64,000 nt of DNA from Croceibacterium_A sp039927815 (lineage in GTDB: Bacteria; Pseudomonadota; Alphaproteobacteria; Sphingomonadales; Sphingomonadaceae), in the NCBI GenBank assembly GCA_039927815.1, contig JBDSUJ010000076.1, forward strand, positions 30,177 through 94,176, written 5' to 3'. Position 1 is the stretch's first letter. Each line of letters opens with the position of its first letter. Below the pieces are notes generated by a model. That model was not told the origin of the DNA. It did no database searches and saw nothing but the letters and a program-made list of their open reading frames with translations. A program made the translations under genes and the position numbers. Positions 16,638 through 25,544 of this stretch are shown in pieces.

Positions 16638-17645
16638 ATGACCACGCCTTCCGCGCTTGCCAGCACGCTCGACCTAATCGGCAATACCCCGTTGGTCCTG
16701 CTCAAGGGGCCGAGCAAGGCCGCCGGGTGTGAGATCTGGGGCAAGTGCGAATTCGCCAACCCCGGCGCGTCGGTCAAGGACCGCGCGGCGCTGTGGATCG
16801 TGCGCGACGCGGAAGCGCGCGGCGGGTTGAAGCCGGGCGGCACCATGGTAGAAGGTACCGCGGGCAACACCGGCATCGGCATGGCACTGGTCACCAATGC
16901 GCTCGGCTACAAGGCGGTGATCGTCATGCCCGACAACCAGAGCCATGAGAAGATGGACACATTGCGCGCGCTCGGCGCCGATCTGGTGCTGGTCCCGCCG
17001 ACCAAGTTCTCCAATCCCGGCCACTTCGTCCACACCAGCCGCCAGCTGGCGGGCGAGACCCCCGGGGCGGTGTGGGCCAACCAGTTCGACAACATCGCCA
17101 ACCGCCGCGCGCATATCGAAAGCACCGCGCCCGAAATCTGGCAGCAGATGGAGGGGCGGATCGACGGGTTCACCTGCTCGGTCGGCACCGGCGGGACGCT
17201 CGCCGGGGTCGGCATGGGGCTCAAGGCGTTCGACGAGGCTGTCACCATCGCGCTGACCGATCCGCACGGCGCGGCGCTGTACAACTACTACGCCTGCGGC
17301 GAACTGCGGGCCGAGGGCAGCTCGGTGGCCGAAGGGATCGGCCAAGGCCGCATCACCGCCAATCTCGAAGGCGCGCCCATCGACACCCAGTTCCGCATCT
17401 CGGACGAAGAAGGCCTGCATTGGGTCGCCCGACTGTTGCAGGACGAAGGGCTGTGCCTCGGCCTGTCGTCGGGGATTAACGTGGCGGGGGCGGTGGCGCT
17501 AGGCAAGCAGCTCGTGGCCCGGGGCGACGGGCCCAAACGGGTGGCGACGATCCTGTGCGACACCGGCTTCCGCTACCTTTCCTCGCTCTACAACCGCGAG
17601 TGGCTCGAAGCGAAGGGCCTGCCGGTTTTCGACTGGCTGCGCTGA
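16638..17645 (+). CDS. cysK: Cysteine synthase (O-acetylserine sulfhydrylase family)
   Basis: 335 residues. A PLP enzyme of fold type II making cysteine from O-acetylserine and sulfide. The PLP Lys is in PGASVKDRAA, the substrate loop is EGTAGNTGIG, and the phosphate loop is TCSVGTGGTLAGVG. The length and PTKFSNPGHFVHTSR segment are typical of the somewhat divergent alphaproteobacterial CysK-like proteins. It is remote from the cysH/cysI operon at 47-51 kb. A cystathionine beta-synthase-like specificity cannot be excluded from sequence alone. Confidence 0.9.
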   Translation: MTTPSALASTLDLIGNTPLVLLKGPSKAAGCEIWGKCEFANPGASVKDRAALWIVRDAEARGGLKPGGTMVEGTAGNTGIGMALVTNALGYKAVIVMPDNQSHEKMDTLRALGADLVLVPPTKFSNPGHFVHTSRQLAGETPGAVWANQFDNIANRRAHIESTAPEIWQQMEGRIDGFTCSVGTGGTLAGVGMGLKAFDEAVTIALTDPHGAALYNYYACGELRAEGSSVAEGIGQGRITANLEGAPIDTQFRISDEEGLHWVARLLQDEGLCLGLSSGINVAGAVALGKQLVARGDGPKRVATILCDTGFRYLSSLYNREWLEAKGLPVFDWLR

Positions 17646-17667
17646 GCCGCACCCGCTACGACGGGGC

Positions 17668-17997
17668 ATGGCAAGCGAACCCGGCCTTGTTCCCGGACAT
17701 CCGACACCCGCCGATGCGCCGCTCTCGGGCACCCGCTCGCAAGCGATGCAGCGGCTCCAGGTTGGGGTATTCGGTCTGGCGGCGATGATCCTGCTGGTCG
17801 GGCTCGCCAACATCTTCATCACCAGCGCGCGGCATAACGATGCCCGGTCTTCCACCCAAGGCGCGCCGAGCGTGGCGGCGGAGTCCGACACGGCATCGGC
17901 GACCGATCCGCTCGCCGATGCCGGGGTGGTACCCGATATGCCGGGGAAGTCGGCCCCCGCGACCTCGGCCAATGCGCCACCGCCGGCGGGCCGCTAG
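17668..17997 (+). CDS. Small single-pass membrane protein, unknown function
   Basis: 109 residues with one membrane helix at about residues 32-52 (VGVFGLAAMILLVGLANIFI), a 30-residue cytoplasmic N-terminus and a low-complexity Ala/Asp/Pro tail. It begins 22 bases after cysK and overlaps the start of the next gene by 26 bases, so it is probably in the cysK transcript. No family recognised. Confidence 0.6.
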   Translation: MASEPGLVPGHPTPADAPLSGTRSQAMQRLQVGVFGLAAMILLVGLANIFITSARHNDARSSTQGAPSVAAESDTASATDPLADAGVVPDMPGKSAPATSANAPPPAGR

Positions 17998-18706
17998 CCC
18001 CGCGCTCGTGGCGGCGCTCATGGCTTGCTCGGCGCCCAACGCGGCGCCGGCGGCCAAACCGGATCACGCGCTGCCCCAACTGGGCGTGATGGGCACGATC
18101 CCGTTGTACTGGGGCGAGACTGCCGAGTTCGGCGATGTGCTGACCGGCCAGGGCCGGCCGCATTGGGCGCGCGCGGTGCTTGAACGTGGCTATCGCCTGG
18201 TCCCGCTCGATGCACTCGACGCGGCCGCGCTCAGGCCGGTCACCGATTTGCTGATGGCCCAGCCGCGGGCGCTGACCGCGGGCGAAAACGTGGCGCTCGA
18301 CCAATGGGTGCGCGCTGGGGGACGGGTTTTGCTGCTGGCCGATCCACGCATGACCGGCGAATCGCGCTATTCCATTGGCGACAAGCGCCGCCCGCACGAC
18401 GTAACCCTTCTCACGCCGATCCTGGCGCACTGGGGCCTGGCGATGACGTTCGATGAGGACCAGCCAGACGGCTACCGCACCGAGCAGGCCGGGGGCGGCC
18501 CGGTACCTGTCAACTTGCCAGGCCAGTTGTCGGTCATGGCGGGCTCGTCGCAATGCCGCGTGTCAGGCGGCGGCGTGTTGGCACTGTGCGTGCTGGGACG
18601 CGGGCGAGCGACCGTCGTGGCCGATGCCGCAGTGCTCGATTCGCAGGCCCCGCGAGAGCCCGCCGTGACCGCGCTGGTGAGGCTTGCCGCGCAGGCTTTC
18701 CCCTAG
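17972..18706 (+). CDS. DUF4350-type putative lipoprotein
   Basis: 244 residues. The start was set at MRHRRRAASPALVAALMAC, which gives an Arg-rich signal peptide ending in a lipobox (ALMAC). The body resembles the DUF4350/GldG-like domain: a short LGVMGTIPLYWGE strand, then ENVALDQWVRAGGRVLLLADP. Such proteins occur in ABC-transporter-like or gliding-type loci, but none is visible here. It overlaps the preceding small membrane gene and ends 24 bases before the mraZ operator. Function unknown. Confidence 0.65.
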   Translation: MRHRRRAASPALVAALMACSAPNAAPAAKPDHALPQLGVMGTIPLYWGETAEFGDVLTGQGRPHWARAVLERGYRLVPLDALDAAALRPVTDLLMAQPRALTAGENVALDQWVRAGGRVLLLADPRMTGESRYSIGDKRRPHDVTLLTPILAHWGLAMTFDEDQPDGYRTEQAGGGPVPVNLPGQLSVMAGSSQCRVSGGGVLALCVLGRGRATVVADAAVLDSQAPREPAVTALVRLAAQAFP

Positions 18707-18729
18707 GTAGACCAAAATAATCGCATTTC

Positions 18730-18763
18730 TCCCCACCTGTCCCGCGATTTCCCCTTTTCTCCC
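18730..18763. promoter_or_regulatory. MraZ operator: four TCCC (GGGA) repeats at exact 10-base period
   Basis: TCCC begins at 18730, 18740, 18750 and 18760, and a degenerate fifth copy (ACCC) at 18770. Read on the minus strand this is NGGGA-N5 repeated four times, the arrangement described for MraZ binding repeats (TGGGN separated by 5 bases) in front of mraZ in other bacteria. It lies about 150 bases upstream of the mraZ start and probably overlaps the promoter of the whole dcw operon, so MraZ is expected to autoregulate the cluster. Confidence 0.8.
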
Positions 18764-18868
18764 GTAACCACCCGGGTTACATAGTTCGTCCATCGGACAA
18801 GTCGCCCGTCACGCATCCCGCCCGGGATGCACCGGCTGCGCTCGCGCGCGGTTCGGAGGGGGGAAGTC

Positions 18869-18913
18869 TTGTTCGGGGGCAAGTTCGGCTATTTGCCGAA
18901 ACGGGGTGGCTAA
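18869..18913 (+). CDS. Possible 14-codon leader reading frame abutting mraZ
   Basis: A TTG codon is preceded by a strong GGAGG-containing ribosome site (18855-18866) and followed by 13 codons (FGGKFGYLPKRGG) and TAA. The TAA is immediately followed by the GTG start of mraZ, which has only a weak ribosome site of its own. Ribosomes ending the leader could reinitiate on mraZ, giving coupled low-level expression. Whether the peptide is made is unproven. Confidence 0.4.
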   Translation: MFGGKFGYLPKRGG

Positions 18914-19408
18914 GTGGCGGTAAACGCGGTGCATTATAGCGGACAGGGGTTCTCGCTTCGCGGCGAGAAGAACCGCCTCGCGCTGCCCGCGGCGTTCCGC
19001 AAGTCGGTCACCGACTCCAGCGGCGGCGAACGAGTTTTGTGCATCGCCAGGCATGAGCGGTGGAAATGCCTGACCGGATTCGGGCTGTCGCGCACGGCTG
19101 GCTTCGACGCGCACCTCGATCGCGAACAGGATCGCGTGACTCGCCTGGGGAAGGATTTCGACCGCGATTTGCGCTCGATGCAGTTGTGGGGCTTCGAGCA
19201 GCAGCCGTTCGACGCCAGCGGCCGGTTCGTGCTGCCCGAGCACCTCGCCGAACTGGGGAACTTGCGGGACGAAGTGTTCTTCCACGGCGCGGGGGAGTTT
19301 TTTACGCTGTGGGCGCCCGATCAGCTTTACGCGATGGGCGAAGGCTGGGAAGGCGCGCAGGCGGCCTGCCGCAACCTCGCCGGCGACGGCAAGGGCCGCA
19401 AGAGGTGA
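18914..19408 (+). CDS. mraZ: Transcriptional regulator / cell-division protein MraZ
   Basis: 164 residues. It contains two SpoVT-AbrB/MraZ domains: YSGQGFSLRGEKNRLALPAAFR near residues 8-30 and PFDASGRFVLPEHL near 98-112, each with the MraZ-type (D/G)-x-(K/R)-x-R-x-x-(L/V)-P pattern. MraZ is a ring-forming DNA-binding repressor of the dcw operon. The GTG start is the only usable one because a TAA directly precedes it. The stop overlaps the rsmH GTG by four bases. The array of GGGA repeats upstream is its probable target. Confidence 0.93.
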   Translation: MAVNAVHYSGQGFSLRGEKNRLALPAAFRKSVTDSSGGERVLCIARHERWKCLTGFGLSRTAGFDAHLDREQDRVTRLGKDFDRDLRSMQLWGFEQQPFDASGRFVLPEHLAELGNLRDEVFFHGAGEFFTLWAPDQLYAMGEGWEGAQAACRNLAGDGKGRKR

Positions 19409-20361
19409 CTGCCGCCCACATTCCCGTCCTCCTCGACGAAGTGCTCGCCGCGCTTGCCCCGCAGCCGGGCGATGTGATCGTCGACGCGACCTTCGGTGCC
19501 GGCGGATACAGCCGCGCGCTGCTCGCCGCCGGGGCCACCGTCCACGCGTTCGACCGCGACCCCGATGCCATCGCGCAGGGCGGGGCCTTTCCCGAAACCG
19601 CGGAGACTCCGCCGCGCCTCGTGCTTCATCCGCGGCGGTTTTCCGAAATGGTCAACGCGCTCGCGGAAGCAGGCGTGGCGCGGGTCGATGGGGTGGTCAT
19701 GGATATCGGGGTTTCGTCGATGCAGCTCGACCAGGCGGAACGGGGCTTCGCCTTTTCGGCCGATGGGCCGCTAGACATGACCATGAGCCGATCGCGCCCC
19801 AACGCCGCCGACTTCCTCAACGAAGCGCGCGAGGAAGACATTGCCGACGTGATCTATCGATATGGCGAGGAACGCCAGAGCCGCCGCGTCGCCCGCGCGA
19901 TCGTAGCCGCCCGCCCGCTATCGACCACCGGTGAACTGGCGCAAGTCGTCCGCAAGGCGCTCGGCTACCGCCCGCATTCCAACAAGGGACCCGCGCCCAA
20001 GGATCCGGCAACGCGAAGCTTTCAAGCGATCCGCATCCACGTCAACGCCGAACTCGACGAGCTCGAGCTCGGGTTGATCGAAGCCGAGCAGGTTCTCACG
20101 GCTGGCGGGCGGCTTGCGGTGGTTGCCTTCCACAGCCTCGAAGACCGGATCGTCAAGCACTTCCTGCGCGAGGCGGGCGGTGCCACTGCCGGGCCCTCGC
20201 GCCATATCCCCGCAGCCGGTTCGGGCCCCGAGCCGACATTCGAGCGGCTGTCGAAGGCGATCCGTCCGTCGGATGCCGAGCTGGGGCGCAATCCGCGCGC
20301 GCGGTCCGCCACGCTGCGCGCCGCGTTCCGCACCGCCGCGCCCGCCCGGGCCGCGGCATGA
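19405..20361 (+). CDS. rsmH: 16S rRNA (cytosine1402-N4)-methyltransferase
   Basis: 318 residues with a GTG start inside a GTGA overlap with mraZ; a longer upstream frame is an artefact of overlapping mraZ. It methylates C1402 in the ribosomal P site using S-adenosylmethionine. The SAM motif is DATFGAGGYSRALL, followed by VDGVVMDIGVSSMQLD and the C-terminal VVAFHSLEDRIVKHF family signature. rsmH (mraW) is always second in the dcw cluster. Confidence 0.96.
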   Translation: MTAAHIPVLLDEVLAALAPQPGDVIVDATFGAGGYSRALLAAGATVHAFDRDPDAIAQGGAFPETAETPPRLVLHPRRFSEMVNALAEAGVARVDGVVMDIGVSSMQLDQAERGFAFSADGPLDMTMSRSRPNAADFLNEAREEDIADVIYRYGEERQSRRVARAIVAARPLSTTGELAQVVRKALGYRPHSNKGPAPKDPATRSFQAIRIHVNAELDELELGLIEAEQVLTAGGRLAVVAFHSLEDRIVKHFLREAGGATAGPSRHIPAAGSGPEPTFERLSKAIRPSDAELGRNPRARSATLRAAFRTAAPARAAA

Positions 20362-20861
20362 ACGTCCGGGGCCGCGTCCGCCGCATCGGCTGGGTGGCCG
20401 CGTTGGCGCTGTGCACCGCGCTGTACCTGATGCTGCATCTCAAGGTGCACGCGGTGCAAAGCGACGTGATCCGCGCCGAACGGCAGATCGTCCGGCTCGA
20501 ACAGGAGAAGCTGCTTCTCGAAACTGAATACGAGACCCGCGCCAACCTGCTGCAGCTGACGGCGTGGAACCAGGTCGATTTCGGCTACACCGCGCCAACC
20601 GCCGCGCAATTCGTCGAAAGCCAACGGCAGTTGGCCAGCTTCGGCACGCCGCGCGCGCCCGGCGCGCCTGAGCCTATCAGTGTGGCCCATGCGGGGACCG
20701 GCGAAACCCCGCGTTTTCCCCGGCTGGTCTCCCCGCTTACCGGCAAGCCGGTCAGCGAAGCGCTGCTCGAACCTGTGCGGCAGCAGCTTTCGGCCCGCGC
20801 ATCCGCCGGCGGGCCGATGCGTATCTCGCTGGGCGCGATGATCGAAAGCGCGGGCCGGTGA
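20358..20861 (+). CDS. ftsL: Cell division protein FtsL
   Basis: 167 residues. A short basic cytoplasmic tail, one membrane helix (WVAALALCTALYLMLHL, residues about 12-28), then a periplasmic leucine-zipper-like coiled coil (VIRAERQIVRLEQEKLLLETEYETR) and a long Pro-rich tail. FtsL joins FtsB and FtsQ in the division complex that activates FtsWI. Sequence conservation is low, so the name rests on topology and position between rsmH and ftsI. It overlaps rsmH and ftsI by four bases each. Confidence 0.85.
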   Translation: MNVRGRVRRIGWVAALALCTALYLMLHLKVHAVQSDVIRAERQIVRLEQEKLLLETEYETRANLLQLTAWNQVDFGYTAPTAAQFVESQRQLASFGTPRAPGAPEPISVAHAGTGETPRFPRLVSPLTGKPVSEALLEPVRQQLSARASAGGPMRISLGAMIESAGR

Positions 20862-22621
20862 ACGCACCCTTCCACGGCTTTGTCGCAGCCCGCCCGCTGC
20901 CCGCGCTGGCGGTGCGGATGGGACACGGCGGCCGCATCCAGCTGATCGACTTGCGCCGCCGTGTGTTGCTGTTGGCGCGGTTGCGGATGATCATGATCGG
21001 CGCCGGGTTTTTGGCGCTGGCGCTCGTCGCGGTGCTGCGCATCGCTTACCTCGGGGTGGTCCAGCCGGCCCCGCAGGCGCGCACGATGGCCGATGCGCTG
21101 CTGCCCCCGCGCGGCGAGATCACCGACCGTAACGGGGTGCCGCTGGCGTTGGCGTTCCCGGCTTACGCGCTGTGGTTCAACCCCCAGGCGATGGACGATG
21201 GCGGCTCGCCGCTGGTCAAATCGCCCCCTCAGGTCGCCGCGCAGCTCAAGGCGATCTTCCCCGAGCTCGACGACTTTGTCGTCGCGCGCCAGCTCGCGGC
21301 GGGCAAGGGCGCCTATCTGCGCCGAAGGGTACTGCCCGAGGACGCCAACAAGGTCATGGCGATCGGTGAACTGGCGCTCGAGCTGCCGCGTGAGAACGAC
21401 CGCCATTACCCGCAAGGCACGCTCGCCGCGCACGTGCTCGGCTACGTCGACGAGGACGGCAAGGGCCATGTCGGGATGGAGTCCGCGCTCGACAAGCAGC
21501 TTGTCGATCCGGCCCAGCGCGGCCACGCCGTGTCGCTGTCGATCGATGCGCGCGTGCAGGGGGCTCTGGAAGACGAACTCGGACGCGGCATGCGGCTGGT
21601 CAACGCGGTCGGCGCGGCTGGCGTGGTGCTCGATGTTGACACCGGCGAAGTTCTCGCGCTCGCCTCGTTGCCCGAATTCGATCCCAACAAAGTCGATGCC
21701 GCAGGGCAGAAACTGATGTTCAACCGGGTGACCAACCAGGTCTACGAGCTGGGCTCGACATTCAAGCCGCTGACCGTGGCCGCGGCGATCGATGCCGGGG
21801 TGATCACCGACCTGGCGCGACGCTACCCGGCCGCGCCGCTGCACATTGGCGGGTTCACCATTCACGACGATGAGAACCTCGGCTCGTCGCTTAACATTCC
21901 CGAGACGCTGATCCATTCGTCGAACATCGTCAGTGCGCAAATCGCCGATCAACTGGGCTCGGTGCGGATGAAGCGGGTGATGGCCGATCTCGGCTTCAAC
22001 GAGCGCCCGTATATCGAACTGCCTGCGCGCGGATTTCCGATCTGGACCAGTGGCGTGTGGCCGCGGCTGCGGACCATGACCGTGGGCTTCGGTCACGGCA
22101 TCGCGATCACGCCGCTGCACCTCGCCAGCGCTTACGCAGCGATGGTAAACGGAGGCATCTGGCGGCCGACGACGCTCCGCAGGGTCGAGCCGGGCCATGC
22201 CAATCGCGGCCGGCGGGTGTTCAAGGCCAGCACCAGCGCGCGGATGAACCAGCTGCTGCGGATGATCGCGGTTTACGGAACTGGCCGCAAAGCCAACGCC
22301 CCCGGCTTCCGGGTCGGCGGCAAGACCGGCAGCGCGGAAAAGCCGGGCGCCGGCGGTTACCGCAAGACCTCGCTGGTGGCGACGTTCGCGTCCGCCTTCC
22401 CGATGGACAAGCCGCGCTACGTCGTCATCGCCATGCTCGACGAACCGCAGGGCACCGCGGCCAGTTCGTTTCAGCGCACAGCGGCGTGGAATGCGGCCCC
22501 GATCGTTGGCCGGCTGGTGCCGCGCATCGGCCCGATGCTGGGCGTTCTCCCGGACGAGGACCGAGACATCGACCTGAGCGACCTGGCGCCGCTGGTCGGC
22601 GACAACGGGGGCAAGGAATGA
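20858..22621 (+). CDS. ftsI: Peptidoglycan D,D-transpeptidase FtsI (PBP3)
   Basis: 587 residues, GTG start in a GTGA overlap. One N-terminal membrane helix (about 45-67), a PBP dimerisation domain and a transpeptidase domain. The active site is Ser300 in GSTFKPLT, the SxN motif is Ser354-Ser-Asn356 and the KTG motif begins at Lys489. It is the septal transpeptidase working with FtsW. It overlaps murE by four bases. Confidence 0.96.
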   Translation: MNAPFHGFVAARPLPALAVRMGHGGRIQLIDLRRRVLLLARLRMIMIGAGFLALALVAVLRIAYLGVVQPAPQARTMADALLPPRGEITDRNGVPLALAFPAYALWFNPQAMDDGGSPLVKSPPQVAAQLKAIFPELDDFVVARQLAAGKGAYLRRRVLPEDANKVMAIGELALELPRENDRHYPQGTLAAHVLGYVDEDGKGHVGMESALDKQLVDPAQRGHAVSLSIDARVQGALEDELGRGMRLVNAVGAAGVVLDVDTGEVLALASLPEFDPNKVDAAGQKLMFNRVTNQVYELGSTFKPLTVAAAIDAGVITDLARRYPAAPLHIGGFTIHDDENLGSSLNIPETLIHSSNIVSAQIADQLGSVRMKRVMADLGFNERPYIELPARGFPIWTSGVWPRLRTMTVGFGHGIAITPLHLASAYAAMVNGGIWRPTTLRRVEPGHANRGRRVFKASTSARMNQLLRMIAVYGTGRKANAPGFRVGGKTGSAEKPGAGGYRKTSLVATFASAFPMDKPRYVVIAMLDEPQGTAASSFQRTAAWNAAPIVGRLVPRIGPMLGVLPDEDRDIDLSDLAPLVGDNGGKE

Positions 22622-24087
22622 ACCTGGCCCAGCTGGCGGGCCAGGCAGCGATGACGGTGGATACGGGCGGCGAGGAGCAAGTCACCGGTTTCGCGATCGA
22701 CCACCGCAAGGTTGCCCCCGGGACGGTGTTCGGGGCGTTTCCGGGGGCTGTGGTCAACGGCGAGGACTTCATCCCGGCGGCCATTTCGGCAGGCGCCATC
22801 GCGGTCGTCGCGCGGGCAGCGGCGCGCGTCAGCGGCGCGGCGCATTTCGCCGACCCGGTTCCGCGCCGCGCCTTCGCCCGGCTGGCGGCACGTTTCTTCA
22901 GGCCTGTGCCGGACACGATCGTCGCGGTCACCGGGACCAACGGCAAGACCTCGACCGTGGAGATGACCCGGCAGATCTGGCGCCTGCTGGGCGAGCGGGC
23001 GGCATCAATCGGCACGCTCGGCGTGACCACGCCCGATGACAGCGTATCGACCGGGCTGACCACGCCCGACATCGTCACCTTCCTGTCCAACATGACCGGG
23101 CTCGCGCGCGAAGGCGTCAGCCACGTCGCTTACGAAGCGTCGAGTCACGGGCTGTCGCAGTACCGCAACGAAGGGCTCACCGTCGCGGCCGGAGCGTTCA
23201 CCAACCTGTCGCGCGACCATCTCGATTACCACGCCGACATGGATGACTACTTCGCCGCCAAGATGCGCCTGTTTTCCGAAGTGGTGCACGACGGCGGTAC
23301 GGCAGTGATCTGGGCCGACGACGTGTGGAGCTCCCGCGCGATCGCTGTCGCGCAGGCGCGGGGTCTGGAACTGCTCACGGTCGGCGCGGCCGGCGAAACC
23401 GTGCGGCTGGTGAGCAGTTCGCCCAGCCCGCTGGGCCAAGTGCTCGAACTCGCGCATGCGGGGCAGCGATATCAGGTGACCCTTCCGCTGATCGGCGCGT
23501 ATCAGGCAGCCAACGCGCTGGTCGCGGCGGGGCTGGCATTGGCGACCGGCAGCGCCCCGGTCCCGGTGTTCGAAGCGCTCAGCCGCCTCCAGCCCGTGCG
23601 CGGACGGCTGGAACGTGCCGCGATCACTGCCGGCGGCGCACCGGTCTATGTCGATTACGCCCATACCCCCGATGCGCTCGAGGCGGCGATCGCGGCCCTG
23701 CGCCCGCATTGCGCGGGGCGGCTGGTCACGGTGTTCGGCGCGGGCGGCGACCGCGACCGCGGCAAGCGCGCCGAAATGGGCCGGATCGCCACAGCGCGCT
23801 CGGACCTGGTCATCGTGACCGATGACAACCCGCGCGGCGAAGACGCGGCCGCGATCCGGGCGGAAATCCTTCAGGGCGCAACCGGCGCGCGCGAGATCGG
23901 CGATCGGCGCGCCGCGATCCGCGCAGCTATCGCCGAGGCCGGCGCGCACGACATCGTGCTGATCGCCGGCAAGGGCCACGAACAGGGGCAGATCGTTGGC
24001 AGCGGCGCGGCAATGCGCGTTCTGCCGTTCGACGACGTGACCGTCGCGCGCGAATGCGCGGGCGAATTATCGGGGGTGAGTGAATGA
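22618..24087 (+). CDS. murE: UDP-MurNAc-tripeptide synthetase (meso-DAP adding) MurE
   Basis: 489 residues from the ATG overlapping the ftsI stop. Adds meso-diaminopimelate to UDP-MurNAc-L-Ala-D-Glu. The ATP loop is VTGTNGKTS, then YEASSHGLSQ, RDHLDYH, VYVDYAHTPDALE and FGAGGDRDRGKR. The DNPR motif (TDDNPRGED) indicates meso-DAP rather than lysine specificity, fitting a Gram-negative cell wall. Confidence 0.96.
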   Translation: MNLAQLAGQAAMTVDTGGEEQVTGFAIDHRKVAPGTVFGAFPGAVVNGEDFIPAAISAGAIAVVARAAARVSGAAHFADPVPRRAFARLAARFFRPVPDTIVAVTGTNGKTSTVEMTRQIWRLLGERAASIGTLGVTTPDDSVSTGLTTPDIVTFLSNMTGLAREGVSHVAYEASSHGLSQYRNEGLTVAAGAFTNLSRDHLDYHADMDDYFAAKMRLFSEVVHDGGTAVIWADDVWSSRAIAVAQARGLELLTVGAAGETVRLVSSSPSPLGQVLELAHAGQRYQVTLPLIGAYQAANALVAAGLALATGSAPVPVFEALSRLQPVRGRLERAAITAGGAPVYVDYAHTPDALEAAIAALRPHCAGRLVTVFGAGGDRDRGKRAEMGRIATARSDLVIVTDDNPRGEDAAAIRAEILQGATGAREIGDRRAAIRAAIAEAGAHDIVLIAGKGHEQGQIVGSGAAMRVLPFDDVTVARECAGELSGVSE

Positions 24088-25535
24088 GCGCGTTGCTGAA
24101 AACCTTGCGCTGGCCGCGGCGCGCCGACGACAGCAAGCGGCTGGCGCTGTGGAGCGCGCGCGAGATTGCCGCCGCGATCGGTGGCATGGCCAGCGGCGAC
24201 TTCGCGGTCGCGGGCGTCGAGATCGATTCGCGTGCCGTCCGCAGCGGCGATTTGTTCTTCGCGCTCAAAGGCGAGACCGCCGATGGTCATCTCTATCTCG
24301 ACAAGGCGTTTGCCAACGGCGCCGCCGCAGCCATCGTCGATCGCCCGATCGACGCGCCGCACGTCCTCGTCGCCGATACGACGCGCGCGCTCGAGGCCCT
24401 CGCCAAGGCGGCGCGCGCGCGGGCTGACGGGGGGATCGTCGGGGTCACCGGCTCGGTTGGCAAGACTGGGGTCAAGGAGGCGATCTTCGCGAGCCTGCAA
24501 CGTTCGGGCAAGGGCGCCGCGCATCGCTCGGTAAAAAGCTACAACAACCACGTCGGGGTGCCGTTGAGCCTGGCGCGGATGCCCTCGCGCAGCCGCTGGG
24601 GTGTGTTCGAGATGGGCATGAACCACGCCGGCGAGATCGCCCGGTTGACCGCGCAGGTGCGGCCCGACGTGGCGGTGATCACCACCATCGCGCCCGCGCA
24701 TATCGAGAACCTTGGCAGCGAAGAGGCCATCGCCGATGCCAAGGCGGAAATCTTTGCCGGGCTGGCGCCGGGCGGGACCGCGGTGATCCCTGCCGACGGG
24801 GCGCATTGCGAGCGCCTGCGCGCGGCGGCCGAACGCCATGGCGCCCGGGTGCTGTCGTTCGGGCGTTCCGGTGAAGCGGACATGCGGCTGCTCGACGCCA
24901 TTCCGGCGGCCAACGGCGGATCGCTGGTGACGGCCGCGTTCGGGGACCGGCGGCTATGCTATTCGGTCGCCGAACCGGGCGCGCATTGGGTCGCCAATTC
25001 GCTGGCGGTGATGGCCGCGGTCCATGCCGCGGGGGGCGATCTTGGCGCCGCCGGGCTGGCGCTTGCGGAGATGGGCGGGCTGAAGGGCCGGGGCGCGCGC
25101 CACCGCATCGCGGTTCCCGGCGGGCATGCCCTGCTGATCGATGAAAGCTATAACGCCAACCCAACCTCGATGCGCGCGACCCTGGCGCTGCTAGGCCAGA
25201 CGCCGGCGACGCGGCGGGTCGCGGTGCTCGGCAGCATGAAGGAACTGGGCGACTTCGCCCCGGCGTTCCACGCCCAGCTGGCCGAGCCGCTTGTCAGCGC
25301 AGGGATCGATTATGTCATCCTGGTGGGCGCGGAAATGGCCGCTCTCGCGCGCGAGCTGGGGACAGCGGGGCCATCGCGGCTTGGCAACGGTATTCCCTAC
25401 GCCCAATGCCTTAACCCGGGCGAAGCGATCGCCGCGCTGGAAGAATTCGGACTTGCCGGCGGCGACGCGGTGCTCGTGAAGGGCTCCAATTCGGTCGGCC
25501 TCGGCCGGGTCGTTGCCCACTTCGCCAAAGGTTGA
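24084..25535 (+). CDS. murF: UDP-MurNAc-tripeptide:D-Ala-D-Ala ligase MurF
   Basis: 483 residues. It adds D-Ala-D-Ala to complete the pentapeptide precursor. The ATP loop is GVTGSVGKTGVKE; SYNNHVGVPLSLAR and MGMNHAGEI are family motifs, and LIDESYNANPTSMRA near residue 350 is the C-terminal signature. It overlaps murE by four bases and is followed by a 9-base gap to mraY, one of the few junctions here without an overlap. Confidence 0.96.
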   Translation: MSALLKTLRWPRRADDSKRLALWSAREIAAAIGGMASGDFAVAGVEIDSRAVRSGDLFFALKGETADGHLYLDKAFANGAAAAIVDRPIDAPHVLVADTTRALEALAKAARARADGGIVGVTGSVGKTGVKEAIFASLQRSGKGAAHRSVKSYNNHVGVPLSLARMPSRSRWGVFEMGMNHAGEIARLTAQVRPDVAVITTIAPAHIENLGSEEAIADAKAEIFAGLAPGGTAVIPADGAHCERLRAAAERHGARVLSFGRSGEADMRLLDAIPAANGGSLVTAAFGDRRLCYSVAEPGAHWVANSLAVMAAVHAAGGDLGAAGLALAEMGGLKGRGARHRIAVPGGHALLIDESYNANPTSMRATLALLGQTPATRRVAVLGSMKELGDFAPAFHAQLAEPLVSAGIDYVILVGAEMAALARELGTAGPSRLGNGIPYAQCLNPGEAIAALEEFGLAGGDAVLVKGSNSVGLGRVVAHFAKG

Positions 25536-25544
25536 AGAGCGCGA

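Noticed and set aside
20585..22198. 537-residue minus-strand frame opposite ftsL/ftsI
   Set aside because: Shadow frame of well-identified division genes; composition rich in Arg/His/Gln with no domain.
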